This document shows, in pieces, positions 26,412 to 37,746 of a stretch of 64,000 nucleotides of DNA. The stretch lies in NCBI RefSeq assembly GCF_013364215.1, contig NZ_CP054923.1:496001-560000 (forward strand), read 5' to 3'. The DNA comes from Verrucosispora sp. NA02020 (GTDB lineage: Bacteria; Actinomycetota; Actinomycetes; Mycobacteriales; Micromonosporaceae). The notes beneath the pieces were generated by a model. That model had not been told where the DNA came from. It worked only from the letters and a program-made list of their open reading frames with translations, and did no database searches. Made by a program: the position numbers and the translations under genes. The first letter of the stretch is position 1. Each line of letters opens with the position of its first letter.

Positions 26412-27733
26412 GCGCGTCCAACTACGCCACCGAGCGCGAGACCACCGAAGGTCGGGTCTTCACCGTCACCGGTGGGGACTGGGACGACCTCGTCTCGGGA
26501 GTCGACCCGATCAACGAGGGTCGGATCGTCGTCAACATGGGTCCGCAGCACCCGTCCACGCACGGGGTGCTGCGCCTGGTCCTGGAGCTGGAGGGCGAGA
26601 CGGTCCGGGAGGCCCGCTCGGTCGTCGGCTACCTGCACACCGGTATCGAGAAGAACCTGGAATACCGCAACTGGGTCCAGGGCTCGACGTTCGTGACCCG
26701 GATGGACTACCTCTCGCCGATCTTCAACGAGACGGCGTACTCGCTCGCCGTGGAGAAGCTGCTCGGTATCACCGACGACATCACCGAGCGGGCCAACACC
26801 ATCCGGGTGCTCATGATGGAGCTGAACCGGATCTCCTCGCACCTGGTCTGGGTCGCCACCACGGCGATGGAGCTGGGCGCGATCAACATGATGCTCTACG
26901 GCTTCCGGGAGCGCGAGTACATCCTGGAGATCTTCGAGCTCATCACCGGCCTGCGGATGAACCACGCGTACGTCCGGCCGGGCGGTGTCGCCCAGGACGT
27001 GCCGGACGAGGCGATTGTCAAGATCCGCGACTTCCTCAAGCTCCTGCCGAAGCGGCTCAAGGAGTACGAGGACCTGCTCTCCGGCCAGCCGATCTGGCTG
27101 GAGCGGACGAAGAACATCGCGGTGCTGGACGTGACCGGTTGTGTCGCGCTCGGCGTCACCGGGCCGGTGCTGCGCTCCGCCGGGCTGGCCTGGGACCTGC
27201 GCAAGACCATGCCGTACTGCGGTTACGAGGACTACGAGTTCGACGTGCCGACGCATCCCGACGGCGACGTCTGGGGCCGGTACCTGGTCCGGATGGCCGA
27301 GATGCGTGAGTCGCTCAAGATCGTCGAGCAGGCGCTGGACCGGCTCGAGCCGGGTCCGGTGATGGTCGCCGACAAGAAGATCGCGTGGCCGGCGCAACTG
27401 GCCATCGGTGTCGACGGCATGGGCAACTCCCTGGAGCACGTCGCCAAGATCATGGGGCAGTCGATGGAGTCCCTGATCCACCACTTCAAGCTGGTGACGG
27501 AGGGCTTCCGGGTGCCGCCGGGCCAGGTGTACGTCGGCATCGAGTCGCCGCGCGGCGAGCTGGGCGTGCACGCGGTCTCCGACGGTGGCACCCGGCCGTA
27601 CCGGGTGCACTACCGCGAGCCGAGCTTCGTCAACCTCCAGGCACTGCCGGCGATGGCCGAGGGTGGCCTGATCGCCGACGTGATCGCCGGCGGTGCCTCG
27701 CTGGACCCCGTCATGGGAGGTTGTGACCGGTGA
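26408..27733 (+). CDS. nuoD: NADH-quinone oxidoreductase subunit D
   Basis: The 49-kDa-type subunit, 441 residues, which forms much of the quinone-binding pocket. Conserved [16 protein letters not shown] (residues ~44-59), [10 protein letters not shown], and the C-terminal [17 protein letters not shown] are present. It ends with MGGCDR rather than the more usual GEVDR, a small variation at the terminus. GTG 26408 overlaps the stop of the upstream minicistron; GGGAGG near the 3' end serves the next one. Confidence 0.95.
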   Translation: MSASNYATERETTEGRVFTVTGGDWDDLVSGVDPINEGRIVVNMGPQHPSTHGVLRLVLELEGETVREARSVVGYLHTGIEKNLEYRNWVQGSTFVTRMDYLSPIFNETAYSLAVEKLLGITDDITERANTIRVLMMELNRISSHLVWVATTAMELGAINMMLYGFREREYILEIFELITGLRMNHAYVRPGGVAQDVPDEAIVKIRDFLKLLPKRLKEYEDLLSGQPIWLERTKNIAVLDVTGCVALGVTGPVLRSAGLAWDLRKTMPYCGYEDYEFDVPTHPDGDVWGRYLVRMAEMRESLKIVEQALDRLEPGPVMVADKKIAWPAQLAIGVDGMGNSLEHVAKIMGQSMESLIHHFKLVTEGFRVPPGQVYVGIESPRGELGVHAVSDGGTRPYRVHYREPSFVNLQALPAMAEGGLIADVIAGGASLDPVMGGCDR

Positions 27734-27786
27734 GCGCGAGGAGTGGGCTTGCAAGCCCCGCAGTCGCGAACGGAAGGCGGCGCTGA
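27730..27786 (+). repeat. Intercistronic repeat and 18-codon minicistron between nuoD and nuoE
   Basis: The shortest copy. GTG 27730 overlaps the nuoD TGA; the frame reads [18 protein letters not shown] and its TGA overlaps the nuoE ATG as TGATG. The conserved AGCCCCGCAGTCGCGAAC core is followed by GGAAGGCGG, a ribosome-binding site for nuoE. The central variable part is shortened to GGGCTTGCA. Confidence 0.75.
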
Positions 27787-28832
27787 TGACCACGACTGTT
27801 TTCACTGATGCGACGCGGGCTCGGGCGCGGGAGATCATCGCCCGTTACCCGGCCGACCGGTCCCGTTCGGCCCTGCTACCCCTGCTGCACCTGGTGCAGT
27901 CCGAGGAGGGTTACGTCTCCCCGGCCGGAGTGGCGTTCTGCGCCGAGGTGCTCGGCCTGAACAAGGCCCAGGTCGGCGCCGTGGCGAGCTTCTACACCAT
28001 GTACAAGCGCCGCCCCACCGGTGACTGGCTGGTCAGCGTCTGCACCAACACCATGTGCAACGTCCTCGGCGGGCAGGAGGTCTACGACGCCCTCACCGAG
28101 CACCTGGGTGTCGGGCACGACGAGACCACCGAGGACGGCACGATCACCCTCGAACACGCCGAGTGCCTGGCCGCCTGCGACTACGGCCCGGTGATGACGG
28201 TCAACTACGACTTCTTCGACGGCGTCGACCCGCAGAGCGCGGTCGGTCTGGTCGACGAGCTGCGCGCCGGAGGGCGGCCCACGCCGAGCCGGGGCGCCCG
28301 CCTCTGCACGCTCAAGGAGATGGCGGTGCAGCTCGCCGGCTTCGCCGACGAGCGTGAGGGCGCGGTCGCCGACGGCGTACCGGGCGAGCCGAGCCTGCGT
28401 GGCCTGCGCCTGGCCGAGCAGCACGGCATCTCGGTGCCGGGCTTCGACCCGAACACCCCGATCCGCAGCGGCAAGGCCGGTGACAAGCCGGCCCCGGCCA
28501 CCCCGGCCAAGGCCGCGCCGACCGGCACCACGGCGCCCGACGTACCCGCGCCGGACCGCAAGTCGCCGCAGGTGCGTACCGCCGAGACCCGGCAGCCGGA
28601 CGCCCAGACGGCGGTGCCGGACGCCCCCGGCACAAAGGTGCCGGTCGACGGGTCGCCTCCGGCGTCGAGCGACGCCCGCGCGGCGGAGGCCGCCGGTGCG
28701 GCGGCCAACCCACCCGCCGGTGACGGCAAGCCTGCCGGCGACGACGCCGAGGCTCAGGAGCGCAACCTCAGCGAGGCGGAGTCGTCCGGCGGTGGCCAGG
28801 GCTCCGCGAACGACAAGGGGGCTCAGAAGTGA
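27786..28832 (+). CDS. nuoE: NADH-quinone oxidoreductase subunit E with long C-terminal extension
   Basis: 348 residues. The thioredoxin-like [2Fe-2S] domain occupies about 1-215, with ligands in CTNTMCNVLGG and CLAACDYGP. The remaining ~130 residues are a Pro/Ala/Asp-rich, low-complexity tail ending [10 protein letters not shown]. NuoE is usually 160-250 residues, so the tail is unusual in length. ATG 27786 overlaps the stop of the minicistron. The stop overlaps the nuoF GTG. Confidence 0.93.
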   Translation: MTTTVFTDATRARAREIIARYPADRSRSALLPLLHLVQSEEGYVSPAGVAFCAEVLGLNKAQVGAVASFYTMYKRRPTGDWLVSVCTNTMCNVLGGQEVYDALTEHLGVGHDETTEDGTITLEHAECLAACDYGPVMTVNYDFFDGVDPQSAVGLVDELRAGGRPTPSRGARLCTLKEMAVQLAGFADEREGAVADGVPGEPSLRGLRLAEQHGISVPGFDPNTPIRSGKAGDKPAPATPAKAAPTGTTAPDVPAPDRKSPQVRTAETRQPDAQTAVPDAPGTKVPVDGSPPASSDARAAEAAGAAANPPAGDGKPAGDDAEAQERNLSEAESSGGGQGSANDKGAQK

Positions 28833-30145
28833 CCACGCCTCGGCCGGAGATCCTGGCCAAGCTGACGCCGGTCCTCACCAAGCGCTGGCTGTCGCCGGAC
28901 GCCTGGCGGATCGGCACCTACGAGAAGCTCGACGGGTACGCCGCACTGCGCAAGTCGCTCAAGGCGCACCCGGACGACCTGATCCAGCTCATCAAGGACT
29001 CCGGGCTGCGCGGTCGTGGCGGCGCGGGCTTCCCGACCGGCCTCAAGTGGGGCTTCATCCCGCAGGGCGACGGCAAGCCGCACTACCTCGTGGTCAACGC
29101 CGACGAGGGCGAGCCGGGCACCTGCAAGGACCTGCCGCTGATGACGCACGACCCGCACTCGCTGGTCGAGGGCGTGATCATCGCGTCGTACGCGATCCGG
29201 GCCAGCCGGGCCTACATCTACATCCGGGGCGAGGCCGTGCACGCGGCACGCCGGCTGCGCAACGCGGTGAACGAGGCGTACGCCAAGGGCTACCTCGGGC
29301 GCGACATCCTCGGGTCCGGTTTCGACCTGGACCTGGTGGTGCACTCGGGCGCCGGTGCGTACATCTGCGGCGAGGAGACGGCGCTGCTGGACTCGCTGGA
29401 GGGCTTCCGGGGCCAGCCCCGGCTGCGCCCGCCGTTCCCGGCGACCCACGGCCTGTACGCCAGCCCCACGGTGGTCAACAACGTCGGCACCATCTCCAGT
29501 GTGCCGTACATCGTGCTGGGCGGCGCCGAGTGGTGGAAGACCATGGGCACGGAGAAGTCCTCCGGACCGATGATCTATTCGCTCTCCGGCCGGATCGCCA
29601 ACCCGGGTCAGTACGAGTGCTCGATGGGCATCACCCTGCGCGAGCTGCTGGAGCTGGCCGGTGGCATGCAGCCCGGGCACCACCTCAAGTTCTGGACCCC
29701 GGGTGGTTCGTCCACGCCGCTGCTCACCGCCGAGCACCTGGACGTGCCGCTGGACTTCGAGGGGGTGGCCGGCGCCGGATCGATCCTCGGCACCACGGCC
29801 ACGCAGATCTTCTCGGACCAGGACTGCCCGGTCTACGCGACCTACCGCTGGCTGGAGTTCTATCACCACGAGTCGTGCGGCAAGTGCACCCCGTGCCGGG
29901 AGGGCAACTACTGGATGGTCCGGGTCTACCGGCGCATCCTGGCCGGTCAGGGCACCCACGACGACCTGGACACCCTGCTCGACACCTGCGACAACATCCT
30001 GGGCCGCTCGTTCTGCGGCCTGGGTGACGGTGCCACCAGCTCGGTGACGTCGTCCCTGAAGTACTTCAAGCAGGACTACCTCGACTACATCGAGGGACGG
30101 ACCGCTCCGAAGTTGTCCGACAAGCAGTTGGTGGGAGCCCACTAA
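28829..30145 (+). CDS. nuoF: NADH-quinone oxidoreductase subunit F
   Basis: The NADH-oxidising flavoprotein, 438 residues. The FMN/NADH-binding [17 protein letters not shown], the [15 protein letters not shown] segment and the N3 [4Fe-4S] ligands in [15 protein letters not shown] are all present. GTG 28829 overlaps the nuoE stop, and the stop overlaps the nuoG ATG as TAATG, so the NADH-input module nuoEFG is tightly coupled. Confidence 0.96.
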   Translation: MTTPRPEILAKLTPVLTKRWLSPDAWRIGTYEKLDGYAALRKSLKAHPDDLIQLIKDSGLRGRGGAGFPTGLKWGFIPQGDGKPHYLVVNADEGEPGTCKDLPLMTHDPHSLVEGVIIASYAIRASRAYIYIRGEAVHAARRLRNAVNEAYAKGYLGRDILGSGFDLDLVVHSGAGAYICGEETALLDSLEGFRGQPRLRPPFPATHGLYASPTVVNNVGTISSVPYIVLGGAEWWKTMGTEKSSGPMIYSLSGRIANPGQYECSMGITLRELLELAGGMQPGHHLKFWTPGGSSTPLLTAEHLDVPLDFEGVAGAGSILGTTATQIFSDQDCPVYATYRWLEFYHHESCGKCTPCREGNYWMVRVYRRILAGQGTHDDLDTLLDTCDNILGRSFCGLGDGATSSVTSSLKYFKQDYLDYIEGRTAPKLSDKQLVGAH

Positions 30146-32640
30146 TGACGGACGTTGCCAAGTCGACCGAGACGGTCACGCTGACCATCGACGGCGTCGA
30201 GGTCACCGCCCCGAAGGGGGCGCTGCTGATCCGCGTCGCCGAGCAGATCGGCACGGAGATCCCCCGCTTCTGCGACCACCCGCTGCTGGCACCGGCCGGT
30301 GCCTGCCGCCAGTGCCTCGTCGAGGTGGAGGGGCAGCGCAAGCCGGTCGCCTCCTGCACGCAGACGGTGGCCGAGGGCATGGTCGTCCGTACCCAGCTCA
30401 GCTCCCCGGTCGCCAAGAAGGCGCAGGAGGGGATCATGGAGCTGCTCCTGGTCAACCACCCCCTCGACTGCCCGATGTGTGACAAGGGCGGCGAGTGCCC
30501 GCTGCAGAACCAGGCGATGTCGACCGGCCGCACCGACTCGCGGTTCCACGAGCACAAGCGGGAGTACCCGAAGCCGCTGCCGATCAGCACCCAGGTGCTG
30601 CTCGACCGCGAGCGCTGCGTGCTCTGCCAGCGCTGCACCCGGTTCTCCGAGGAGATCGCCGGCGACAAGTTCATCGACCTGATGAACCGTTCGTCCGCCG
30701 AGGAGATCAACATCTACCGGGACGAGGAGTACGGCGAGGAGGGCGACGCAGGTGACGTGCCGTTCAACTCGTACTTCTCCGGCAACACCGTGCAGATCTG
30801 CCCGGTCGGCGCGCTGACCGGCACCCAGTACCGTTTCCGCGCCCGCCCGTTCGACCTGGTCTCCAGCCCGAGCGTCTGCGAGCACTGCTCGGCCGGTTGC
30901 GCCCAGCGCACCGACTGGCGTCGGGGCAAGGTGATGCGGCGGCTGGCCGGCGACGACCCGCAGGTCAACGAGGAGTGGAACTGCGACAAGGGCCGGTGGG
31001 GCTTCCAGTACGCCCGTGCCACCGACCGGTTGACCACTCCACTGGTCCGCGACGAGCGCACCGGTGAGCTGCGTGAGGCGTCCTGGAGCGAGGCGCTCAG
31101 CGTCGCCGCCGAGGGGCTGCGTGCGGCCCGGGACGGCGGTCAGGGCTCGGCGGTGCTCACCGGCGGTCGGCTGACCGTCGAGGACGCCTACGCGTACGCG
31201 AAGTTCGCCCGGATCGCGCTGCACACCAACGACATCGACTTCCGGGCCCGCCCGGCCTCCCGCGAGGAGGCCGACTTCCTGGCCAGCAACGTCGCGGGCA
31301 GCACCGACGTCACCTACACCGACGTCGAGAACGCTCCCGCCGTGGTGCTGGTCGGCCTGGAGCCGGAGGAGGAGTGCCCGATCCTCTTCCTGCGGATGCG
31401 CAAGGCGTACCTCAAGAACAAGCTCAAGGTGTACGCGATCGCGCCGTTCGCCACCCGCGGCCTGGAGAAGCTCGGTGCCAAGCTGGCCCGGGTGGTGCCG
31501 GGTGAGGAGGCCGGGGTGCTCGCCGAGCACGCCACGGTCGCCGAGGCGCTGAGCGCCCCGGGTGCGATCCTGATCGTCGGTGAGCGACTGGCCTCGGTGC
31601 CCGGCGGGCTCTCCGCCGCCGCCGAGGTGGCCGCGCGTACCGGTGCGAAGCTTGCCTGGGTGCCGCGACGCGCCGGGGACCGGGGCGCCGTCGACACCGG
31701 CTGCCTGCCCAACCTGCTGCCCGGTGGGCGGATCGTCACCGAGCCGACCGCGCGCGCTGAGCTGGGCGAGGCGTGGGACATCCCGGCCGGAGTGATCCCG
31801 AGCCAGGCCGGCCGGGACACCGACGGCATCCTCGCCGCCGCCGCCGAGGGCCGCCTCGGCGCACTGGTGGTGGCCGGCGTCGACCCGGCTGACCTGGCCG
31901 ACCCGCGCCTGGCCGAGCAGGCCCTCGACGCGGTGCCGTTCCTGGTCAGCCTGGAGCTGCGCGCCAGCGCGGTGACCCGACGGGCGAACGTCGTCCTGCC
32001 GGTCGCCCCGGTGGTCGAGAAGGCCGGCAGCTTCCTGGACTGGGAGGGCCGGCTGCGTCCGTTCGACGCGGTCCTGACCACCGCCGCGATGACCGACGGC
32101 CGGGTGCTCGACGCGCTCGCCGCCCAGCTGGACGTGCGGCTGGGCACCGGAGACGTGCTCTCCGTGCGCCGCGAGCTGGGCAGCCTGCCGACGACCCGGG
32201 TGGGTCGTCCGGCCGCCCCGAGTGTCGCGCCGGGCACCGTCCGGGACCTCGCGCCCGGCGAGGCGGTCCTGGCGACCTGGCACCAACTGCTCGACCTGGG
32301 CAGCCTCATCGACGGTGACGAGCACCTGGGCGGCACCGCCCGCCCGCCGGTGGTCCGGCTGGGCAAGGGCAGCGCGGAGGCGCTCGGCATCGCCGACGGT
32401 GACCCGGTGACGGTGGGTACCGACCGTGGGGCGCTGACCCTGCCGGCGGCCATCACCGAGATGCCGGACGGCGTGGTCTGGCTGCCCACCAACTCGCCCG
32501 GCGCGACGGTACGGCGCAGCCTGGGCGCGACCTCCGGTTCGGTGGTCCGGGTCTCCGCACCCGGTACGGCCGAGCCGGTCGCCGCCGACGCGGCGGGTCG
32601 TTCGGGCCCGCTGCTCAACTCCTCCGGGGGTCACCAGTGA
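30145..32640 (+). CDS. nuoG: NADH-quinone oxidoreductase subunit G
   Basis: The large iron-sulphur subunit, 831 residues. The N-terminal [2Fe-2S] domain has [15 protein letters not shown]; next come [14 protein letters not shown] and the [10 protein letters not shown] and [11 protein letters not shown] cluster motifs. A molybdopterin-oxidoreductase-like domain begins at [15 protein letters not shown] (~250) and runs to a final substrate-binding-like barrel. ATG 30145 overlaps the nuoF stop. The gene ends at an intercistronic repeat. Confidence 0.95.
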   Translation: MTDVAKSTETVTLTIDGVEVTAPKGALLIRVAEQIGTEIPRFCDHPLLAPAGACRQCLVEVEGQRKPVASCTQTVAEGMVVRTQLSSPVAKKAQEGIMELLLVNHPLDCPMCDKGGECPLQNQAMSTGRTDSRFHEHKREYPKPLPISTQVLLDRERCVLCQRCTRFSEEIAGDKFIDLMNRSSAEEINIYRDEEYGEEGDAGDVPFNSYFSGNTVQICPVGALTGTQYRFRARPFDLVSSPSVCEHCSAGCAQRTDWRRGKVMRRLAGDDPQVNEEWNCDKGRWGFQYARATDRLTTPLVRDERTGELREASWSEALSVAAEGLRAARDGGQGSAVLTGGRLTVEDAYAYAKFARIALHTNDIDFRARPASREEADFLASNVAGSTDVTYTDVENAPAVVLVGLEPEEECPILFLRMRKAYLKNKLKVYAIAPFATRGLEKLGAKLARVVPGEEAGVLAEHATVAEALSAPGAILIVGERLASVPGGLSAAAEVAARTGAKLAWVPRRAGDRGAVDTGCLPNLLPGGRIVTEPTARAELGEAWDIPAGVIPSQAGRDTDGILAAAAEGRLGALVVAGVDPADLADPRLAEQALDAVPFLVSLELRASAVTRRANVVLPVAPVVEKAGSFLDWEGRLRPFDAVLTTAAMTDGRVLDALAAQLDVRLGTGDVLSVRRELGSLPTTRVGRPAAPSVAPGTVRDLAPGEAVLATWHQLLDLGSLIDGDEHLGGTARPPVVRLGKGSAEALGIADGDPVTVGTDRGALTLPAAITEMPDGVVWLPTNSPGATVRRSLGATSGSVVRVSAPGTAEPVAADAAGRSGPLLNSSGGHQ

Positions 32641-32705
32641 GTGCGAGGAGTGAACGAGCGGAGCGAGTGAGCCCCGCAGTCGGGAACGAAAGGTGGGCCC
32701 AGTGA
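32637..32705 (+). repeat. Intercistronic repeat and 22-codon minicistron between nuoG and nuoH
   Basis: GTG 32637 overlaps the nuoG TGA; the frame reads [19 protein letters not shown] then WAQ, and its TGA overlaps the nuoH GTG. The middle carries an extra GAACGAGCGGAGCGAGT. The core has one change, CAGTCGGGAAC for CAGTCGCGAAC, which weakens the CGCGA/TCGCG pairing. GAAAGGTGGG precedes nuoH. Confidence 0.75.
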
Positions 32706-34054
32706 GTCACTCGCTCCTCGCCCAGGCGCCGTCGCTGACCGACTTCGGTCACGACCCGTGGTGGCTGGTGCTTGGCAAGATCGTCTTTGCCTTCGTCGTC
32801 GCCCTGCTCGGCACGCTGCTGGGCGTCTGGTTCGAGCGGCGAGTGGTGGGGCGGATGGCGGTCCGGCCGGGCCCGAACCAGCTCGGCCCCTTCGGTCTGC
32901 TGCAGACGCTCGCCGACGGCCTGAAGATGGCCTTCAAGGAGGACATCCTCCCCAAGTCGGCAGACAAGGTCATCTACTTCTTCGCGCCGGCCATCTCGGT
33001 GATCTGCGCGGTGACCGCGCTGTCGGTGATCCCCTTCGGCCCGATGGTCAGCATCTTCGGCCACCAGACGCCGTTGCAGGTCACCGACGTGCCGGTGGCG
33101 GTGCTGGTGGTGCTCGCCTTCTCGTCGTTGGCGGTCTACGGCATCGTGCTGGCGGGCTGGGCCTCCGGCTCGACCTACCCGCTGCTCGGTGGTCTGCGGT
33201 CCACCGCCCAGCTCATCTCGTACGAGGTGTCGCTGGGGCTGTCCATCGTGGCGGTGTTCATGCTCGCCGGCACGATGTCCACCTCGGAGATCGTGGCCGC
33301 ACAGGGCACCGGCACGCAGGTGAACCTCTTCGGCGTCGACGTCTGGGCGCCCGGCTGGTACGCGCTGCTGCTGTTCCCGAGCTTCATCGTCTTCTTCATC
33401 TCCATCGTCGGTGAGACGAACCGGCCGCCGTTCGACCTGCCGGAGGCGGAGTCGGAGCTGGTGGCGGGCTTCATGACCGAGTACAGCTCGCTGAAGTTCG
33501 CGCTGATCATGCTCAGCGAGTACGTGGCGATGGTGACCATGTCGGCCTTCACCGTCACCCTCTTCCTGGGCGGCTGGTACGCGCCGTGGCCGATCAGCCT
33601 CTGGTCGGGTGCCAACTCCGGTTGGTGGCCGCTGCTCTGGTTCTTCGGCAAGGTCATCCTGCTGGTGTTCGTCTTCGTCTGGCTGCGGGGCACGCTGCCC
33701 CGGCTCCGCTACGACCAGCTCATGCGCCTCGGCTGGAAGGTGCTGATCCCGGTCAGCCTGGTCTGGATCGTGGTCCTGGGCTGGTACCGCACCATCGGCG
33801 ACTGGGACACCACGGGTCGCCTGTGGGCCATCGGTATCCCGGCCGGGATCGTGCTGCTCGCCGCGATGTTCTGGCCGAGCCGTAAGCCGCAGTCGAAGCC
33901 GACCGTCGCCGAGCAGGTCGAGAACCGGCCGCAGGGCAGCTTCCCGCTGCCGCCAATGGATCTGCAGGTACCCCCGAGCCCGCGTACCCGGCGCATGGTC
34001 GCCGAGCGGGAGCCGGCCAACGTTCCCGCCGGCCAGGACTCTGAGGAGGTGTGA
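32702..34054 (+). CDS. nuoH: NADH-quinone oxidoreductase subunit H
   Basis: A membrane subunit at the quinone site, 450 residues with about eight to nine helices. [37 protein letters not shown] and the acidic loop [20 protein letters not shown] are invariant signatures. A ~65-residue hydrophilic C-terminal tail extends beyond the enterobacterial protein, as in other actinobacteria. GTG 32702 overlaps the minicistron stop. GAGGAGGTG near the end serves nuoI, one base downstream. Confidence 0.95.
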   Translation: MSHSLLAQAPSLTDFGHDPWWLVLGKIVFAFVVALLGTLLGVWFERRVVGRMAVRPGPNQLGPFGLLQTLADGLKMAFKEDILPKSADKVIYFFAPAISVICAVTALSVIPFGPMVSIFGHQTPLQVTDVPVAVLVVLAFSSLAVYGIVLAGWASGSTYPLLGGLRSTAQLISYEVSLGLSIVAVFMLAGTMSTSEIVAAQGTGTQVNLFGVDVWAPGWYALLLFPSFIVFFISIVGETNRPPFDLPEAESELVAGFMTEYSSLKFALIMLSEYVAMVTMSAFTVTLFLGGWYAPWPISLWSGANSGWWPLLWFFGKVILLVFVFVWLRGTLPRLRYDQLMRLGWKVLIPVSLVWIVVLGWYRTIGDWDTTGRLWAIGIPAGIVLLAAMFWPSRKPQSKPTVAEQVENRPQGSFPLPPMDLQVPPSPRTRRMVAEREPANVPAGQDSEEV

Positions 34055-34055
34055 C

Positions 34056-34697
34056 GTGGGCGCGATCACCGGAACGTTCAAGGGCTTCGGGGTCACCTTC
34101 TCGCACATGTTCAAGAAGGTCGTCACCACCGACTACCCCTTCACCCCGCCGAAGCCGGCGCCGCGCTACCACGGCCGGCACATCCTCAACCGGCACCCGG
34201 ACGGCCTGGAGAAGTGCATCGGCTGTGAGCTGTGCGCCTGGGCCTGCCCGGCGGACGCGATCTTCGTCGAGGGTGGCGACAACACCGACGAACAGCGTTT
34301 CTCGCCGGGTGAGCGGTACGCCAGCAACTACCAGATCAACTACGCCCGCTGCATCTTCTGCGGGCTCTGCATCGAGGCGTGCCCGACCCGCTCGTTGACC
34401 ATGAGCAACGAGTACGAGCTGGCCCGGGACAACCGGCAGGACCTGATCTTCACCAAGGAGCAGCTGCTCGCGCCGCTGCTGCCGGGGATGGAGCAGCCGC
34501 CGCACCCGATGCGTCTGGGCGACAGCGAGAAGGACTACTACATCGGCAGCCTGACCAACCCGGGCACCTCGGCCGGCGCCGAGCGCTCGCCGATGGGGCC
34601 GGGGCACTACCAGGTCGACGAGCACCCGGGCGTCACCTTCCCCGGTGCCGAGCAGGCCGCCCAGCGGGCTGCGGCGGACAAGGGAGAGACGGCATGA
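34056..34697 (+). CDS. nuoI: NADH-quinone oxidoreductase subunit I
   Basis: A ferredoxin-like subunit with two [4Fe-4S] clusters (N6a, N6b), 213 residues. The motifs [16 protein letters not shown] and [16 protein letters not shown] supply all eight Cys ligands. An ~80-residue tail follows the usual family end. GTG 34056 starts one base after the nuoH stop; the stop overlaps the nuoJ ATG (ATGA). Confidence 0.96.
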   Translation: MGAITGTFKGFGVTFSHMFKKVVTTDYPFTPPKPAPRYHGRHILNRHPDGLEKCIGCELCAWACPADAIFVEGGDNTDEQRFSPGERYASNYQINYARCIFCGLCIEACPTRSLTMSNEYELARDNRQDLIFTKEQLLAPLLPGMEQPPHPMRLGDSEKDYYIGSLTNPGTSAGAERSPMGPGHYQVDEHPGVTFPGAEQAAQRAAADKGETA

Positions 34698-35461
34698 CCA
34701 CCTCGACGGTGCTCGCCGCGGGTGCGGTCTCCGGCGGTGAGTCGGTGGCCTTCTGGATCCTCGCCCCGCTGGCGCTGGCTGGCGCGATCGGCATGGTCGC
34801 GGCCCGCAACGCGGTGCACTCGGCGCTCTGGCTGGTGCTGACCATGCTCAGCCTGGGCGTGTTCTATGTGCTCCAGGCCGGGCCGTTCATCGGCATGGTG
34901 CAGATCATCGTCTACACCGGCGCGATCATGATGCTCTTCCTGTTCGTGCTGATGCTGGTCGGGCGGGACGCCTCGGACTCACTGATCGAGGTGCTGCGGG
35001 GTCAGCGGATCGCGGCGATCGGGCTGGGCGTCGGCTTCGCCGCGCTGCTCGGCAGCGGGGTCTACCGGGCCACCCAGGACACCGTGGCGGTGGGTCTGGA
35101 GGAGGCCAACGCTGGCGGCAACGTGCAGGGCATCGCCCGGTTGCTCTTCACCGACTACATCTTCGCCTTCGAGCTGACCGCAGCGCTGCTGATCACCGCC
35201 ACCATCGGCGGCATGATCCTGGCGCACATCGAGCGGCGCAAGGAGGACAAGCGCGACCAGGTGGCCACCATGAAGGCCCGCTTCGCGCCCGGCAACTACC
35301 CCGGTCCGAAGCCCGGCCCGGGTGTCTTCGCCACCTCCTCGTCGGTGGCCACTCCGGCGCGCCTGCCGGACGGCCGACTGAGCGACCGGAGCACGCCCGA
35401 CATCCTTCCGGTGCGTGAGCTGGCCGCCGAGGAGACCACCCTGAAGGGCACTGAGAAGTGA
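34694..35461 (+). CDS. nuoJ: NADH-quinone oxidoreductase subunit J
   Basis: A five-helix membrane subunit, 255 residues. [23 protein letters not shown] and [19 protein letters not shown] contain the conserved pi-bulge region of helix 3. A ~70-residue cytoplasmic C-terminal tail is present. ATG 34694 overlaps the nuoI stop, and the stop overlaps the nuoK GTG. Confidence 0.94.
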   Translation: MTTSTVLAAGAVSGGESVAFWILAPLALAGAIGMVAARNAVHSALWLVLTMLSLGVFYVLQAGPFIGMVQIIVYTGAIMMLFLFVLMLVGRDASDSLIEVLRGQRIAAIGLGVGFAALLGSGVYRATQDTVAVGLEEANAGGNVQGIARLLFTDYIFAFELTAALLITATIGGMILAHIERRKEDKRDQVATMKARFAPGNYPGPKPGPGVFATSSSVATPARLPDGRLSDRSTPDILPVRELAAEETTLKGTEK

Positions 35462-35775
35462 GTGACTTCTTCTCCGTCGAACCGAACTACTACCTCGTCC
35501 TCGCCGCGGTGCTGTTCACCATCGGCGCGGCCGGGGTGCTGGTCCGGCGCAACGCGATCGTGCTGTTCATGTGCGTCGAGCTGATGCTCAACGCGGCCAA
35601 CCTGGCGCTGGTCACCTTCAGCCGGATGAACGGTGACCTGAACGGCCAGATCATGGCGTTCTTCGTGATGGTGGTGGCGGCGGCCGAGGTCGTGGTCGGG
35701 TTGGCCATCATCATGGCGATCTTCCGCACCCGGCGCTCCGCCAGCGTCGACGACGCCAACCTGTTGAAGTACTAG
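35458..35775 (+). CDS. nuoK: NADH-quinone oxidoreductase subunit K
   Basis: A three-helix membrane subunit, 105 residues. It carries the conserved glutamates in [15 protein letters not shown] and [13 protein letters not shown] used in proton transfer. GTG 35458 overlaps the nuoJ stop; nuoL starts 12 bases downstream after a GAGGGG ribosome-binding site. Confidence 0.95.
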   Translation: MSDFFSVEPNYYLVLAAVLFTIGAAGVLVRRNAIVLFMCVELMLNAANLALVTFSRMNGDLNGQIMAFFVMVVAAAEVVVGLAIIMAIFRTRRSASVDDANLLKY

Positions 35776-35787
35776 AGGGGCCCACCG

Positions 35788-37746
35788 GTGGACGAAATTG
35801 TGACGTACGCCCAGGCTGCTCCGGCCGAGACCGTCTCGTACGCGACGGCCGACGGGCTGCTGAGCAGCGTCTGGCTGCTGGTGGCGATCCCGCTGGTCAG
35901 CGCGATGGTCCTGCTGCTGCTCGGCCGGCGCGCCGACCGGTGGGGGCACTGGCTCGGCGTGGCCGCCGTCGGTGCCGCCTTCCTGCTCGGCCTGACCTAC
36001 TTCTTCAACCTGCGCGGGTTGGAGAACAAGTCCGTCGAACTCAGCCTCTGGGACTTCATCGCGGTCGGCAACCTCAACGTCGACTTCGGACTGCTCTTCG
36101 ATCCGCTGGCCGGGGTCTTCGTCCTGCTGATCACCGGCGTGGGCTTCCTGATCCACCTGTACGCGGTCGAGTACATGGCGCACGACCCGGGTCGTCGGCG
36201 GTTCTTCGCCTACTTCAACCTGTTCGTCGCGGCCATGCTGCTGCTGGTCCTCGGCAACAACTACGTGATGCTCTACTTCGGCTGGGAGGGCGTCGGTCTG
36301 GCGTCGTACCTGCTGATCTCCTTCTGGAACACCAAGCCGGCCGCGGCCACCGCCGGCAAGAAGGCGTTCCTGATGAACCGGGTCGGCGACGCCGGTCTGG
36401 CCATCGCCATCTTCATCATGTTCGCCACCCTGGGCACCACCCAGTACGACGAGGTGTTCAACGGGGTCGGCGCACTGGCCGGCAGCACCGTGCTGGTGCT
36501 CGGCATCCTCCTGCTGCTCGGCGCGGCCGGCAAGTCCGGTCAGTTCCCGCTCCAGGCGTGGTTGCCGGACGCCATGGAGGGTCCGACCCCGGTGTCGGCG
36601 CTCATCCACGCCGCGACGATGGTCACCGCCGGTGTCTACCTGATCGCCCGGTCCAACATCATCTTCTCGGCCAACGCGACGCTGCAGTTGGTGGTGGTCA
36701 GCGTCGGTGCGCTGACGCTGCTGATCGGCGCGATCATCGGCTGCGCCAAGGACGACATCAAGCGGGTGCTGGCCTGGTCGACGGTGAGCCAGATCGGCTA
36801 CATGTTCCTCGGTGTCGGCCTGGGCGGCGCCGCGTACGCGCTGGCCATCGTGCACCTGCTGGCGCACGGCTTCTTCAAGGCCAACATGTTCCTCGGTGCC
36901 GGCTCGGTCATGCACGGCATGAAGGACCAGGTGGACATCCGCCGCTTCGGCGGCATGTCGAAGTACATGAAGATCACCTGGCTCACCTTCGGGGCGGGCT
37001 GGCTGGCCATCATCGGCATGATCCCGTTCTCCGGCTACTTCTCGAAGGAGCCGATCATCGCCGCCGCCTTCGAGCGGGACGGCTGGACGGCCTGGCTGTT
37101 CGGCGGGGCCGCGGTGCTCGGTGCCGCGCTGACCGCGTTCTACATGACGCGGCTGTTCGTGCTGACCTTCCACGGGCCCAAGCGCTGGACCACGGACATC
37201 GAGCACCCGCACGAGTCCCCGCCGCTGATGACCATCCCGCTGATCCTGCTCGGCATCGGCTCGATCGGCGCGGGTTGGCTGCTGGCCACCTCCGTACCGG
37301 ACTGGCTGACCGCCACCGCCGGTCTCGGCGCGGCCGAGGCGCACCACGACGCGGTGCTGCCGCACTGGGCGATCGTGGTGCTGTCGCTGGGCGTCACCGT
37401 GCTCGGTGCCGCGCTGGCCTGGTTCCTGTTCCGCAACGGCACGGCCAACGAGCCGCAGCCGGCCGGGGTGCTGGTCACCGCCGCCCGCAAGAACCTCTAC
37501 ACCGACGCGGTGAACGAGGCGGTCTTCGAGAAGCCCGGCATCTTCCTCACCCGGGCGCTCGTCTACCTGGACAACCGGGGCATCGACGGGCTGGTCAACG
37601 GGCTGGCAGCCGGTGTCGGCGGTGGCTCGGGTCGACTGCGGCGGCTGCAGACCGGCTTCGTCCGGTCGTACGCCACCTCGATCCTCGCCGGGGCGCTGCT
37701 GATCGTGGGCGCGTTCCTCGCCGTGCAGGCGGGGTGGTTCGCGTGA
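35788..37746 (+). CDS. nuoL: NADH-quinone oxidoreductase subunit L
   Basis: The distal antiporter-like proton-pumping subunit, 652 residues with about 16 helices, including the long lateral helix near the C-terminus. GWEGVGLASYLLI, FPLQAWLPDAMEGPTPVSALIHAATMVTAG and the Lys in HGFFKANMFLGAGS are canonical. GTG 35788 is chosen from GAGGGG upstream. The stop overlaps the GTG of a 27-codon frame that leads into nuoM. Confidence 0.95.
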   Translation: MDEIVTYAQAAPAETVSYATADGLLSSVWLLVAIPLVSAMVLLLLGRRADRWGHWLGVAAVGAAFLLGLTYFFNLRGLENKSVELSLWDFIAVGNLNVDFGLLFDPLAGVFVLLITGVGFLIHLYAVEYMAHDPGRRRFFAYFNLFVAAMLLLVLGNNYVMLYFGWEGVGLASYLLISFWNTKPAAATAGKKAFLMNRVGDAGLAIAIFIMFATLGTTQYDEVFNGVGALAGSTVLVLGILLLLGAAGKSGQFPLQAWLPDAMEGPTPVSALIHAATMVTAGVYLIARSNIIFSANATLQLVVVSVGALTLLIGAIIGCAKDDIKRVLAWSTVSQIGYMFLGVGLGGAAYALAIVHLLAHGFFKANMFLGAGSVMHGMKDQVDIRRFGGMSKYMKITWLTFGAGWLAIIGMIPFSGYFSKEPIIAAAFERDGWTAWLFGGAAVLGAALTAFYMTRLFVLTFHGPKRWTTDIEHPHESPPLMTIPLILLGIGSIGAGWLLATSVPDWLTATAGLGAAEAHHDAVLPHWAIVVLSLGVTVLGAALAWFLFRNGTANEPQPAGVLVTAARKNLYTDAVNEAVFEKPGIFLTRALVYLDNRGIDGLVNGLAAGVGGGSGRLRRLQTGFVRSYATSILAGALLIVGAFLAVQAGWFA

